A stretch of 64,000 nt of DNA from Bacteroidaceae bacterium (GCA_017469525.1 JAFUGG010000020.1:23812-87811); one strand, 5' to 3'; shown: positions 52,057 to 61,815, counted from the first letter of the stretch. Notes: a model not told the origin generated them from the letters alone. Made by a program: numbers and translations.

Positions 52057-55000
52057 CTTAGTATCTTATTGCCATTATGAATATAAATGCCCTGCCGGAG
52101 AGTCTGTACTTTGCGGCCTGTGAGGTCGTAGATGCCCTGAGGTGATTTACTATTTGACGGCTCACGATTTACGATTGCAATACCGTCGGGATTATCGGAT
52201 GGGGTGAGAGGCTCTATGGTGACACCTTCGAGCTTGAAGGCATGAATGCCGAAGCTGGCTTGCCCCGTGAGGTTGACGATGACGCCAAGACTCACTTCCT
52301 TCTCCTCTGTAAGCTTGAAGCTGACGGTACCATCCAACATCGGGGCCCATGCCAATGCCTGCTGCTCGCAGTCGGCATCGCTTACCATAGCACTGCCTTC
52401 GCATGCCACGACACGGCTGGTCTGCGGATCGTCCACGTCGCCCAGGATGACGCTGAAGGTGTATATGCCTGCTGGGAGGGTGACGGTCTGCCAGAGACGG
52501 TAGTCGAGCAGCGGCGTTGCGAAACCACTCCACTGAGTCTCGAACTGGATGTCGCTATGATGCGAGGTATCGATGTGTGCACCTGTCGTGATACCGCTTT
52601 TCACTATGGCACCTGCATCCTGCCACCTGGAACGTGTGTTCTTCATCAGAAGCTTCAGGAAACGACTGCTGTTGTTGGTGTTGACTGTCCCCACACCAGT
52701 GAGGAAGGGGTTCTTGTAGTTGGTCAGATAGTCAGCGGAGATGTCGCCGTGCATCAGGGCTTCCGTGTCGAGAGTGAAGACGCCCAGGGCTGAGTTCCAA
52801 GCATCGCCGTCAGGTCCGAAACCGATGCGCTGGGCATCGTTGCCGCCTGAAGTTCGGTCCAGAACATCGCCGCCGTTCTGATTGAAGTCGTAGTAGAGCA
52901 CCAAGCCATCGGTCGCTTCTGCCTCACTGATGTCCTCGATGTGCTGGTTACAATATGCCTTAATCTTGTCGGCAGTAAGTGTAGTGTTCCAGAGGCGCAC
53001 CTCATCTATCTGTCCGCGGAAGCCAGCCTCGCCCATCGTGACGGTGCCCAAGGCGGGTATAGACGTGACAAGCCTGGCGGTGGGGCTGCAAAAGAGCTGT
53101 CCGTCGCGATAGAACTTAAGCACACCGCTGCTATAGGTCACAGCATAATGGTGCCACTCACCCTGAATGATGTATGCCTCGTCCGACTGCACCGTCCTGG
53201 TGCCCACCGTGATGCTGAGCGCTCCCTTGTTATCGACGGAAGTGGAGAGATTACCCTGAGAGGAGGTAAGGCTTACGCTACCCTGATACTGAGACGGACG
53301 CATCCACCAGTCGAGTGTGAGTTTCTTCTGTGCCTCGGTGAACGGACAAGCGAGCCCGAGGGTCTCGACTCCCGTGAAGTTAAGGCAGGTACGCGGGTCG
53401 TCGTTGCTGACGATGAGGTAGCGCTTCTGCGTGAGGGTATTCTCTCCCAGAGCATTCGTCACATAAAGGCTGACGTCGTAGATGCCGGGAGCCGTTGGAG
53501 TGACATAAGGAGACTGCTCATCGACAGTCAGGGCCCGGCAGCCGTTGTTTAGTTCCCAGTGCCAGGTGAGGGGGTCGTATCGGCTGTCATCTGTGAGCTG
53601 TACGCCTTCGCCCAGCATGATGGCAGTCTCAGAAAGGGCGAATCGGGCTGCCGGAGCAGACTCACGCACAACCACCTTCTTTGTCACGCTATTGCTGCCA
53701 TAAGGGTTGGTGGCTGTAAGTGTCACCTCGAAGGTACCCGTCGTGGGATAAAGTGCCGTGGCATTGGTACCTCCTGTCTCCTCGACTTCTGCACCGGGCA
53801 TGCTCCACAGATAGATGCATCCGTTGCCTTCGCTTCGGTTGATAAAGTTGAAGCGGTCGCCTGCGGGAATCGTGTCATTCAGCACGTCGAAGGCTGCCAC
53901 AGGGGCTTCGCCCGCTGCCACCTCGATGGTCTTCTCGGCTGTGAGGGTTGTGCCATCAGCATAGGTAACCGTGCAGCTTACATTATAGGTGCCGGCTTCT
54001 GGGAAACTGAAAGTGGGACTTGTGCCTTTGGCAGTCAGCTGCCTGCTGCCATCCTCTGCCGTCCATGTCCACTCTGTGGCACTGAGCTGGGTGGCAGCTG
54101 TGAGATGGAAGGGAATGCCTGCGAAGTGAGTTCCTGCCTCCTCGATGATATCGAGTGTCGGTGTGGACACAGCACCAGAGAGGGGTGTCTTGCTTTCCAC
54201 CAAGTCCCATGTCCCGATGGAACGGAAGGTGGCATGCTTGCCGCTCACATACTCGCGCAACTTGACTGTGCCGTCTAGCTCTATCTTCTCCATGGGAACA
54301 TAGACCAGCAAATCGGGTTGCAATGCCGGTGCTGCTATGCGGACGCGCATGTTGCTCCTTATCTCAGCCTGCGTACGGGCAGTACGCCAGACGCGTATCT
54401 CGTCCAAGCCGCCTATCCACCAATTGTTGGTGTCGGTATGTCCGAACTGAAGGTCGCCGAAAGAGGGAAGTCCTGAATAAGTCTTAGAGGTGATGGCGCC
54501 CTTGCGCGTACCGTTGACGTAGAGCGTAAGGACGTTGTCGTTGATGACGATGGCGATGTGGTTCCACTTCTTGGTTGTGGAGAATACGCTGCTCACGTTC
54601 AGGCGGTCTGTAGTGTTACTCTCCCACCCTACGGAAAGAGTGCCGTTGCTGTTGTTGTGGAAAAGGAACTTACCCCAGCCGGGGCCCACCTGGTGCGAAT
54701 AGTTTAAATTACGGTCGTTGCGCATCCAGAACTCTATCGTAGCCTGCCCAAGTGTCTCGGAGATAGCATTGGGAATAGTGATGGCGCCCTCGTTGAGTTC
54801 TACTATCTGATTTGCATCCTGCAAAGGTATCTCGAGCAGAACGGGATTAGAGGGAGCCGACTCCTGTCCGTACTGTCCTGCCTGATACACTGCCCTCACC
54901 GTGAATGCATCTGAGGCATCTGCGGCGGGTGTGTAGTATGTCTGGCTCGAAGGCAGTTGGGCCACGAGCTTCGTGCCTTCATACATATGATAGCCTGTCA

Positions 55001-56555
55001 TGGCAAGGCTCGACTGCTGGGGTGCAGACCAAACGAGCACACCATCTTCCACACTGAGATTGGTGGGGGGATACAACTGTTCGCCCGGCACAATGACGGT
55101 TATCACCGTTTCCTTGCCATTATTCAGAATCTCTACATTCTCCTGTTCGAAGGGAATTTCCACGCCGTCGTTCTCTATCTCGTAGTTGATGATGGATGCC
55201 TTGTAGATGTGCCCGCTGCCTATGGCTCCTTCCCTGGTCTTTACTGTGAAGAAGTATTTCAAGGGCTTGGTGCGGTCCACGGAGAAGGTCAGGTCGGTGA
55301 GGTCGTAGCCGAACTCCATCGGTTCGTAGTGCATGCCATCGACCCAACGACCCAGCATAGGCACCTCAGGAGCAGGGTTGTCATTCTTCTCGTCGCCTGC
55401 ATAGCGAAAGTGCTCAAAGGGAATTGTCTTCTCGGGCTTAGTGGCACTGAGGTTCTCTGCCACGCCTGCCGAGAGGAAGAGCTCGCTTCTGTGAGAATAG
55501 TCCATCAACAATTTGATGGTGCGCAGTGGTCGGTAGTCCTGGCGGATGACATGCGTGCCGGGCGTCCACGTCCAGGTATCGGTCCCGACGGCATAGCAGT
55601 ATTTGTACGGGCAATAGATGAAGCCGTTGTTCTCCCATCCGTCGCCCCATGAGTTGGCTATCACCCAAGCTCCAACTTCGCCTTCTTCTGCCTCGCCGAC
55701 GTTCCCGTCGTCATCGAGGTCGAATTCTATGCGGTCGTCGTATCCGCAAATGGTGAGGGCGTGATTGTAGGTGTCGCCCCATGACTTGACATACTTCATG
55801 CCTACCACTCCGGCAGCGGTATTGGCTTCGGACTTGGGGATGGCTTCCCAGGTGCCGTAGGCTGCCACGCCGATGCCGGCCACTCCGCCTCCGTGCATTG
55901 TCTCGTCGCCGCAATGGTTATAGAGCCACTCCTTGAGCTCCTGCATGCCTTCCGGTGTGTTGGTGGGGCTGAAATTAAAGCTGTAGGCTGTCTTGTTCCA
56001 CATAGCGCTGAACCACTTGTCGTAGCCTTGCATCCAGCCATAGTCGTTGTCATCATGCGTCTGTGCTCCAAAGAGTCTGCTGTAGGTACGTCCGCCATAG
56101 GTCGGCACGTTGGGTATTCCGATGGCACGAGCCATATCGTCCTTGTCGCTGTTCTGATAGGTAAGCAGCCAAGTGAAGTGCGTTGGGTACTGGTTCTCGG
56201 GAAGAGAGCCGTCGGCATCGCGGTAGCTGTTTATCTCATGGCCGAACATATAGGCAATGCTCTGTGCCGAACCGCAGGAACCACCATCCTGATTGAAGAT
56301 GGGAGGGAAGTACTTGTCTTGACCATTATATACATAGGGCGGCAACTGGGCTGCAGCCTTACGCGCTTTCTTGCGACGCACCACATAGTCGGCTGGCTTT
56401 GCCTTGGGCGTCACGTCATATTTCAGGTCAGGAAAGACGCTACGGTCTATCTTCACTACCTTGCCGTCTGGCAGGGTGTATTCCTCTATCTGCGCCAACG
56501 TGCCGAGAGTGGGTACGAGGCTTGCAATCAGGAGCAGACTCTTCAGGTTTCTCAT
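52053..56555 (-). CDS. Giant secreted papain-like peptidase with LamG and PKD domains and sorting tail
   Basis: 1500 residues; I start at the ATG 56555, which opens a signal peptide (RNLKSLLLIASLVPTLGTLA). An N-terminal propeptide-like stretch is followed by a C1A-type peptidase (about 75-330): Gln89 and Cys94 in NQDGGSCGSAQS, His265 in NHALTICGYDD and Asn301 in IANSWGDGW. A calcium-loop-like DLDDDGNVGEAEEGE lies between the last two. Then an FnIII-like module (about 490-580), a LamG-like domain, two or three PKD-type modules (WTWTAEDGSRQLTAKG, FTVTYADGT-type), a second LamG-like domain and a beta sandwich follow. The tail is GIYDLTGRKVQTLRQGIYIH. The linker before the tail (VNREPSNSKSPQ) is encoded by a heptad repeat. 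Translationally coupled to the SGNH gene. Confidence 0.87.
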   Translation of the reverse strand: MRNLKSLLLIASLVPTLGTLAQIEEYTLPDGKVVKIDRSVFPDLKYDVTPKAKPADYVVRRKKARKAAAQLPPYVYNGQDKYFPPIFNQDGGSCGSAQSIAYMFGHEINSYRDADGSLPENQYPTHFTWLLTYQNSDKDDMARAIGIPNVPTYGGRTYSRLFGAQTHDDNDYGWMQGYDKWFSAMWNKTAYSFNFSPTNTPEGMQELKEWLYNHCGDETMHGGGVAGIGVAAYGTWEAIPKSEANTAAGVVGMKYVKSWGDTYNHALTICGYDDRIEFDLDDDGNVGEAEEGEVGAWVIANSWGDGWENNGFIYCPYKYCYAVGTDTWTWTPGTHVIRQDYRPLRTIKLLMDYSHRSELFLSAGVAENLSATKPEKTIPFEHFRYAGDEKNDNPAPEVPMLGRWVDGMHYEPMEFGYDLTDLTFSVDRTKPLKYFFTVKTREGAIGSGHIYKASIINYEIENDGVEIPFEQENVEILNNGKETVITVIVPGEQLYPPTNLSVEDGVLVWSAPQQSSLAMTGYHMYEGTKLVAQLPSSQTYYTPAADASDAFTVRAVYQAGQYGQESAPSNPVLLEIPLQDANQIVELNEGAITIPNAISETLGQATIEFWMRNDRNLNYSHQVGPGWGKFLFHNNSNGTLSVGWESNTTDRLNVSSVFSTTKKWNHIAIVINDNVLTLYVNGTRKGAITSKTYSGLPSFGDLQFGHTDTNNWWIGGLDEIRVWRTARTQAEIRSNMRVRIAAPALQPDLLVYVPMEKIELDGTVKLREYVSGKHATFRSIGTWDLVESKTPLSGAVSTPTLDIIEEAGTHFAGIPFHLTAATQLSATEWTWTAEDGSRQLTAKGTSPTFSFPEAGTYNVSCTVTYADGTTLTAEKTIEVAAGEAPVAAFDVLNDTIPAGDRFNFINRSEGNGCIYLWSMPGAEVEETGGTNATALYPTTGTFEVTLTATNPYGSNSVTKKVVVRESAPAARFALSETAIMLGEGVQLTDDSRYDPLTWHWELNNGCRALTVDEQSPYVTPTAPGIYDVSLYVTNALGENTLTQKRYLIVSNDDPRTCLNFTGVETLGLACPFTEAQKKLTLDWWMRPSQYQGSVSLTSSQGNLSTSVDNKGALSITVGTRTVQSDEAYIIQGEWHHYAVTYSSGVLKFYRDGQLFCSPTARLVTSIPALGTVTMGEAGFRGQIDEVRLWNTTLTADKIKAYCNQHIEDISEAEATDGLVLYYDFNQNGGDVLDRTSGGNDAQRIGFGPDGDAWNSALGVFTLDTEALMHGDISADYLTNYKNPFLTGVGTVNTNNSSRFLKLLMKNTRSRWQDAGAIVKSGITTGAHIDTSHHSDIQFETQWSGFATPLLDYRLWQTVTLPAGIYTFSVILGDVDDPQTSRVVACEGSAMVSDADCEQQALAWAPMLDGTVSFKLTEEKEVSLGVIVNLTGQASFGIHAFKLEGVTIEPLTPSDNPDGIAIVNREPSNSKSPQGIYDLTGRKVQTLRQGIYIHNGNKILR
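52144..52178. repeat. Heptad repeat inside the peptidase gene
   Basis: Five 7-base units (GATTTAC, TATTTGA, CGGCTCA, CGATTTA, CGATTGC) in frame, encoding the linker between the body and the C-terminal tail. Confidence 0.65.
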
Positions 56556-56579
56556 GTTTTCTTTATTAAAATAAATAAT

Positions 56580-56622
56580 GTAAAAATGGGAGCCTCCGGG
56601 CTTTCCCCGAAGAGCTCCCATT
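56580..56622 (-). terminator. Terminator or attenuator after the F5/8C gene
   Basis: On the minus strand AATGGGAGC / GCTCCCATT (9 bp) encloses a smaller GGGG/CCCC-type stem, followed by a T-tract TTTTTA. It lies between the F5/8C gene and the peptidase gene. No -7 element is visible for the peptidase gene, so partial read-through is plausible. Confidence 0.75.
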
Positions 56623-56640
56623 GTTGAGAGGGGCAGAAGA

Positions 56641-59600
56641 TTACTTCACGAGCACCTTCACACCATTAAGGATGTACATGCCCTTGCCCAGCTTCTTGAG
56701 ATTGCCAAGCGTTGCGCCGGTCATGAGCAGTTTGCCGTCCATGCTGTAAACGTTTCCGCGCTGGCTAATCTTCTCGATGGTTTCATTGACATTCTTCACG
56801 CCGTCGGCTGCATCTTCTGCTGCCTCGCCGAGGAAGATGCTAAAGTCATATTCACCGTCGGGATCAACCTGCGGGCACTCGTCAAGTTCAAATACCACGC
56901 AAGGACCACCGATGTAATAACCAGTCGTGCCGATGCATACAGCATGGTTGCCGCTGAAGTAAATCTCGTGTGGCTTGAGCGTGTGGTTGACGAGGCTGCC
57001 GATGACGCCATTGACCATCGTACCTTCCTTCACGTTACCCAGTACAGGTGCCTGGTCGCCAGGTATGGTGAACTCAATAGGCTCTGTGTATTCATCTTCA
57101 GCATCATAGTCCAGTGTGTCACCGTAGATGTAGAATGCAGGTTCACCGGCGGGGATTGTCTCGATGGCCTTCAGAGCCAGGAAGATGCCTTCGTCCTCGA
57201 CTGTGTATTGGCCGAGAGGAGTATAGACTGCGAAGTCTTCGGTGGGAGTCGGTGTGAGAGATACGCTGCTGCAGCGACCTGCAATCTGACCGGGCTTAAT
57301 CTCCTTGTAGAAGGTGAACGATTCGGGACATTCGTACTCTTCCTCTGCTTCGCGGATTACGAGACCTGAGTTGTGGTCAACATTGGTGTCGTTCCATGTC
57401 ACGAAGCGATGGTCGAAGTTCTGAGCGTGCAGATACGAGCAGTTGGTGCCGTCCAGTCTCCAAGCGTGGAGGAAGCTTCTCTGGAAGCCAGGTGCTGAGA
57501 ACTCGAAGTATGTGGGAACAACCTCGAGAGAGTTGTTGGCATTGTTGGCATCTTTACAGTTGACGAAGAGACCTGTGGCCTTGTTCTGGATAGCATACTG
57601 AGTAGCGGGCTTGTCGGTGCCAAGAGGAAGAACGCTCTTGCCTTCTGCTGCGTTGAACTCTGTACGATAAGCTTTGTAAGCATCATAAGCTGCGGCGAGG
57701 TCCTCTGCGGTAACGTCCTTGAGGATAATCTTGTTGGCAGCTGTGCATGCCTGGAAGAGGGCCTTGCCTGATGCGCTCAGCTCATTGTCTGCCGTTACAG
57801 GATAGAGTTGGAACTCGGCAACATGGAAGTAAGTCCATGCATTGGGGTCGTTGATATCATACTGGCTTGCGCTTGTGATTTCAGCGAAGGGATCGTATTC
57901 CTGGTCCTTACCTGCTCTCTTTGTCAGGATGAAGCGGAGGTAGCTGTAGGAACCACCCAGGTCAATGGGCTGGCTGGCTACTGTCTCGTTCATAGTGGTG
58001 TAGGGAGTCTCGATGTAACCGACATTTGTCCAGGTCGCGGCATCGTTACTACCAAGGACGTACATACGTTCGTTATGGCCGTATGTGCTGTTCTGGCGAC
58101 GTGTCACCTCCAGCTGGATGAGGCCGGATACTGGCTTCTCGAGAGCCACCTGCAGATAAGCGGGTTCGAGGTAGTCCTTGTGATAGTCGCTGTGCCAGAA
58201 GGTGTTGGCATTGCCATCGACGAGATAGTCAATGTGCGTACCTTCTGTTCTGTCGGGAGCATTGGTAGAGAACTGTGAAGCGTCCTTGATGAGAGCTTCG
58301 CCACGGGTATAGGTTGTGCTCATGTCGAGAGCCATCTCCACATTCTTCATTGTCTCAGAGAAGAGAGCCGGATAGTTGGCCTCCACCTCGTCGCGCTCTA
58401 CGAAGCGGAACATGCTGACGTCCTGATCCTCGATGTCTTCTTCGGCTACGAAGTACATGGACATGCCTTCACGGACGTCTTCGCCTGCAGCAGGTTCGAT
58501 GTCATACCATCCGTGTTCGTCGCCTTCTTGCTCTTCGCGCTGAACTCTTGTGCCGGAAACTACATAGTAGCCCCACATGCGAGGATTATCGACGATGTAA
58601 GATTCGGCTTCGCGTGTAGTACTGTAACCGTAGTCGGTGAACATCTCTTCCGTCGGGAACATGAGGTGATACCACTTGTCGGTCTTCACGCCGTTTGCTG
58701 TCTCAGCCACGCTCTTGGCCATAGCCTTGAGCATGATGGCATACTTGTGGTTCTGGGCGGCATTGTAGCGGCCTGCCTGGTCGTATTCCTGAATCTCTCC
58801 ATAGAGGGCTTCGTAGTCGTCGGCAATCTGAGTATCTGACCACAGGCCAGGTTCTGTGCCTTCCTCTACGCCTGCAGTGGTGCTCTTGTATGCAGCCAGG
58901 GCGTTGCGCAGTTCTGTCGGGTCAACCATGCCGGCGAGGAATGCCTTGTAGGCGGCCAGCAGGGCTTCGTAGTTCTCCAGAGTGATGTCGGCATCGGCGA
59001 TGGCAACATTCTCGTTGTAGGTCTCTTCGAGCGCTTCGGCTATCTCGCCGAGGGCAGCAAACTGAGAGTTGGGATTTTCCCTTACAGTGAAGATCTGAAT
59101 CTCTGCTGCATGCCAGAAGGTACGGTAGGTGTAGTTGTTACCGACCGTATTAGTACATGCGAGGCGTACATAAGGATAAGCCTTCTCTACATGGAAGGGA
59201 ACATAGCTCTTCGCACCAGCATCAGTGTTGGTAACTTTTATGGTTGCTATCTCTTCCCATGTTTCAGCGTCAGGATCGTCCGAGCCAAGGATAAGGAATT
59301 CAGCAGGACGGTCGTTGCCTGCACCGTCTCTCTCCTGAATGTAGAACTCGCAGTCGTCGATCATATCCTGCATCTCAGAGAGCTGGATGTAGTGCGGACC
59401 TTCGGGAGTGTTCTGCCAAGCGCTGTGCCAATAAGTAGTGGCATCGCCGTCGATGAGGACACCTGCGGAGAGGTCGCCACCGTCGCGGCTACCGAGGTCG
59501 TTCTCACTGTGGGGAGAAGTCATCTGACTGGCAGTCTTGATAAGACCTGTCTTGATGACGTCCTTGGCTGTTGTCATGGCAGCGAGGACTTCGGCACGCA

Positions 59601-61242
59601 GGGCATTGTTCTCTGCTACGAGGACATCATGGTTCTTGATGAGTTCGAAGGCTTCGATGAGTTCCTGTGCCTCGTCGTCGTCAACGGGCTCGAGGTACCA
59701 TTCGCTGGTGTTCCAGTCGCTTGTGCGGTAGGGCTTATAGTCCCACGTTCTCCACCACAGGCCCATTTCCTGTTCGGTGCCGGTATCTACACCATAGTTG
59801 CCCCAAGGAGAGTTCTCGTCGGTGACAGAGGAGTGACTATTCTGGTGGAAGTAGTTGCTGTAGCCACCAGATTTTCTTTCATAAGAGGCAAGACGGATGT
59901 TGATGATGTCCTTCTCCACACCTACGCCGTCGGGCTCAACATACTGGGGACCACGAACGTATTTCAGTTCATCTCCGTCGTCGTCCTTAGCATAAGCATA
60001 GTCGAACATGACATAGCTGGCCTTATCCAGGTCGGGTGTCATGAAGAGCTTGCTGTTATCGATGATTGGGCTGATGTATGTTTCCATACCAGCATTCTGA
60101 ATGAGGATGCTGTCGCCGGTTTCACTCTTGGTGAGCTTCCACACGAAGTTGGCCTTATCGCGGTCCAAATTACTGTAAACGACTCTGTTGGGATGATCTT
60201 TGCTGAAGGAAGCAGCCATTGCCTTATCAACTAAGACTGTCTCTCCGCCTACTGTTGTGGCCTTGTAGCGGTTGTGTGCGATGATGCGATAGTAACCATC
60301 AGGCACAGTGTAGGGAACCTCACTGTCAAGAAGGGCCTGGTAGAGAGAGTCTGCCTTAGCGCTCCATGCTTGTGCCTCTTCCAGAGAGGATGGAGCATCG
60401 GGATCTTCTGCCGGACTATAATCGGGATCTTCTGCAAACTTAAGAAGAATGCCATTCACCTGCTGGAGCAGGTCGTAGAGTTCTCTCCATGCGTCCCAAT
60501 TGGTAAGCTGGCCGAACTCCTCGCCCATGTTTACAGTGGTAGGTTCGTCAACGTCGTCCCATACAAGATCCTCGTATGTGTTATAGATGGATCCGAGGGC
60601 ATCATTGATTTTATACCTATCAGAGGGCAGACCGAGATATTCGCCATCCTCATTGAGCAGCCTCCAGACATAGGTAGGCGTGTAGGTATAGCAGGCAGTG
60701 AGATCTGCATCGGCCACCTCATAGGTCCAGAAAGCGCGAGCGGCATCAGCCCAACTGGATTCGCCATAAGCCACATTGCATGAGCGTATGGCAATGAAAC
60801 CTTCGCTGTTCATGAAGAACACTTGGCTCTCATAATCTGCACGATTGTTGCTTGTGTCCAGACGATATGCACCGTTGCTTGGCTTCAGTACGGCCTTGTC
60901 GTTGCTCAAAGTGGTGTTGGAGAAGTGTCCGTTGGCACCATCGATTTTGAAGCCCTCATTGTAGAGTCCTCCGCCACTTACTACACTGATGGTGAAGAAG
61001 CCGTCATTATCCTCTTCTTCGCTCCACTTCGCAATTGTACCGTCTACAGTCACGTAGTAGAGGGCATCATTGACTTCTGTGACGATGTAGTAGTTCGCAT
61101 AGCCATTGTCGGAAGCCTCCTTGATGGCTGCGAGTGCATCATTGTACTCCGCCTTTGGTGGGTCGGCTGCATGAGCGCGACTCGGCAGGAACATTGTTGC
61201 CATTGTGCTCAATAACAACAAGATTAAGTAACGTTTTCTCAT
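56641..61242 (-). CDS. Giant secreted protein with two F5/8-type C (discoidin) domains and sorting tail
   Basis: 1533 residues, acidic, with a signal peptide (ILLLLSTMATMFLPSRAHAA). Two F5/8-type C domains: about 567-720 (VLIDGDATTYWHSAWQ...EIQIFTV) and about 990-1150 (YLVDGNANTFWHSDYH...AEFQLYPV), both with the FWHS/YWHS core. Between and around them are helical stretches (FAALGEIAEALEETYNEN) and beta modules with DGYYRIIAHNRYK or TQYAIQNKATGLFV, which look like repeated ligand-binding sandwiches. No catalytic motif is seen, so a binding or adhesion role on glycans is likely. The tail ends NLKKLGKGMYILNGVKVLVK. Confidence 0.82.
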   Translation of the reverse strand: MRKRYLILLLLSTMATMFLPSRAHAADPPKAEYNDALAAIKEASDNGYANYYIVTEVNDALYYVTVDGTIAKWSEEEDNDGFFTISVVSGGGLYNEGFKIDGANGHFSNTTLSNDKAVLKPSNGAYRLDTSNNRADYESQVFFMNSEGFIAIRSCNVAYGESSWADAARAFWTYEVADADLTACYTYTPTYVWRLLNEDGEYLGLPSDRYKINDALGSIYNTYEDLVWDDVDEPTTVNMGEEFGQLTNWDAWRELYDLLQQVNGILLKFAEDPDYSPAEDPDAPSSLEEAQAWSAKADSLYQALLDSEVPYTVPDGYYRIIAHNRYKATTVGGETVLVDKAMAASFSKDHPNRVVYSNLDRDKANFVWKLTKSETGDSILIQNAGMETYISPIIDNSKLFMTPDLDKASYVMFDYAYAKDDDGDELKYVRGPQYVEPDGVGVEKDIINIRLASYERKSGGYSNYFHQNSHSSVTDENSPWGNYGVDTGTEQEMGLWWRTWDYKPYRTSDWNTSEWYLEPVDDDEAQELIEAFELIKNHDVLVAENNALRAEVLAAMTTAKDVIKTGLIKTASQMTSPHSENDLGSRDGGDLSAGVLIDGDATTYWHSAWQNTPEGPHYIQLSEMQDMIDDCEFYIQERDGAGNDRPAEFLILGSDDPDAETWEEIATIKVTNTDAGAKSYVPFHVEKAYPYVRLACTNTVGNNYTYRTFWHAAEIQIFTVRENPNSQFAALGEIAEALEETYNENVAIADADITLENYEALLAAYKAFLAGMVDPTELRNALAAYKSTTAGVEEGTEPGLWSDTQIADDYEALYGEIQEYDQAGRYNAAQNHKYAIMLKAMAKSVAETANGVKTDKWYHLMFPTEEMFTDYGYSTTREAESYIVDNPRMWGYYVVSGTRVQREEQEGDEHGWYDIEPAAGEDVREGMSMYFVAEEDIEDQDVSMFRFVERDEVEANYPALFSETMKNVEMALDMSTTYTRGEALIKDASQFSTNAPDRTEGTHIDYLVDGNANTFWHSDYHKDYLEPAYLQVALEKPVSGLIQLEVTRRQNSTYGHNERMYVLGSNDAATWTNVGYIETPYTTMNETVASQPIDLGGSYSYLRFILTKRAGKDQEYDPFAEITSASQYDINDPNAWTYFHVAEFQLYPVTADNELSASGKALFQACTAANKIILKDVTAEDLAAAYDAYKAYRTEFNAAEGKSVLPLGTDKPATQYAIQNKATGLFVNCKDANNANNSLEVVPTYFEFSAPGFQRSFLHAWRLDGTNCSYLHAQNFDHRFVTWNDTNVDHNSGLVIREAEEEYECPESFTFYKEIKPGQIAGRCSSVSLTPTPTEDFAVYTPLGQYTVEDEGIFLALKAIETIPAGEPAFYIYGDTLDYDAEDEYTEPIEFTIPGDQAPVLGNVKEGTMVNGVIGSLVNHTLKPHEIYFSGNHAVCIGTTGYYIGGPCVVFELDECPQVDPDGEYDFSIFLGEAAEDAADGVKNVNETIEKISQRGNVYSMDGKLLMTGATLGNLKKLGKGMYILNGVKVLVK

Positions 61243-61372
61243 TGTTTAATAATTTAATTGTTAGTGAATAAGTTAGTTTTTAGTTAGTTTTTAGTTTGGA
61301 GTTAGCTTAAATCAGATTAATATAAGGTTAATAATAAGGTTAATAATAGTTGTTTTTATTAGTTTTGACTTA

Positions 61373-61380
61373 CAAATATA
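61373..61380 (-). promoter_or_regulatory. -7 element for the F5/8C gene, long repeat-bearing leader
   Basis: Minus-strand TATATTTG. The leader to the ATG (61242) is about 125 bases and AT-rich. It holds direct repeats TAAGGTTAATAA (twice, 61322-61347) and AGTTAGTTTTTAGTTAG-type units (about 61273-61300). Confidence 0.6.
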
Positions 61381-61615
61381 GCTTTTTTAGGAAGACAAAA
61401 CAAACCTATATAACAAAAACACCTTTTATTTAGTATTTTTTAACACAGCAAGAGACAATAGCAACTATTCAGCGAATATCGTCAGCATATAACCGATGAA
61501 ATGAAAAGAAACGAATTAGAATGATTAGAATAAATCCTATCCGCCAAGAAGAATCCTTCCATTTCGCGAGCTTATTATTAAGTAGCAGGACATAATTACC
61601 TTATAATATATCCAA
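61381..61615. other. AT-rich spacer, nothing recognised
   Basis: No gene, clear hairpin or repeat found between the leader of the F5/8C gene and the inverted repeat at 61616. Confidence 0.5.
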
Positions 61616-61695
61616 CCACGAATTGCACAAATTGCTCGAATTGGCTACACCCTCAATGCCTGGCAGATAATTCGTGAAATTCGCGTAATTCGTGG
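61616..61695. repeat. Inverted repeat with 10-11-base internal period
   Basis: Arms CCACGAATT (61616-61624) and AATTCGTGG (61687-61695). Each arm continues with repeats of CGAATTG or AATTCGTG spaced 10-11 bases, so the whole 80 bases can fold into an imperfect hairpin. Confidence 0.7.
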
Positions 61696-61749
61696 TAAGA
61701 AATAATAATAGCTTGCACAAGGACGTGTCGCATTTCCTGTTCCCTCGTG

Positions 61750-61815
61750 AGAAACAAACTGTTTCCACACGAGAAACAAAAAGTTTCCTCACGAGAAACA
61801 AAACGGAAACAAATG
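61750..61815. repeat. Three tandem 22-base repeats
   Basis: Units start at 61750, 61772 and 61794, each beginning GAGAAACAAA. The first two contain GAAAC-N5-GTTTCC, a small hairpin; the third has diverged at its end. A degenerate unit may precede them at 61728. It lies between the F5/8C gene and the CotH gene, both on the minus strand. Confidence 0.88.

Noticed and set aside
59110..60234. Plus-strand frame over the F5/8C gene
   Set aside because: Shadow frame; the minus-strand protein is continuous with signal peptide and tail.
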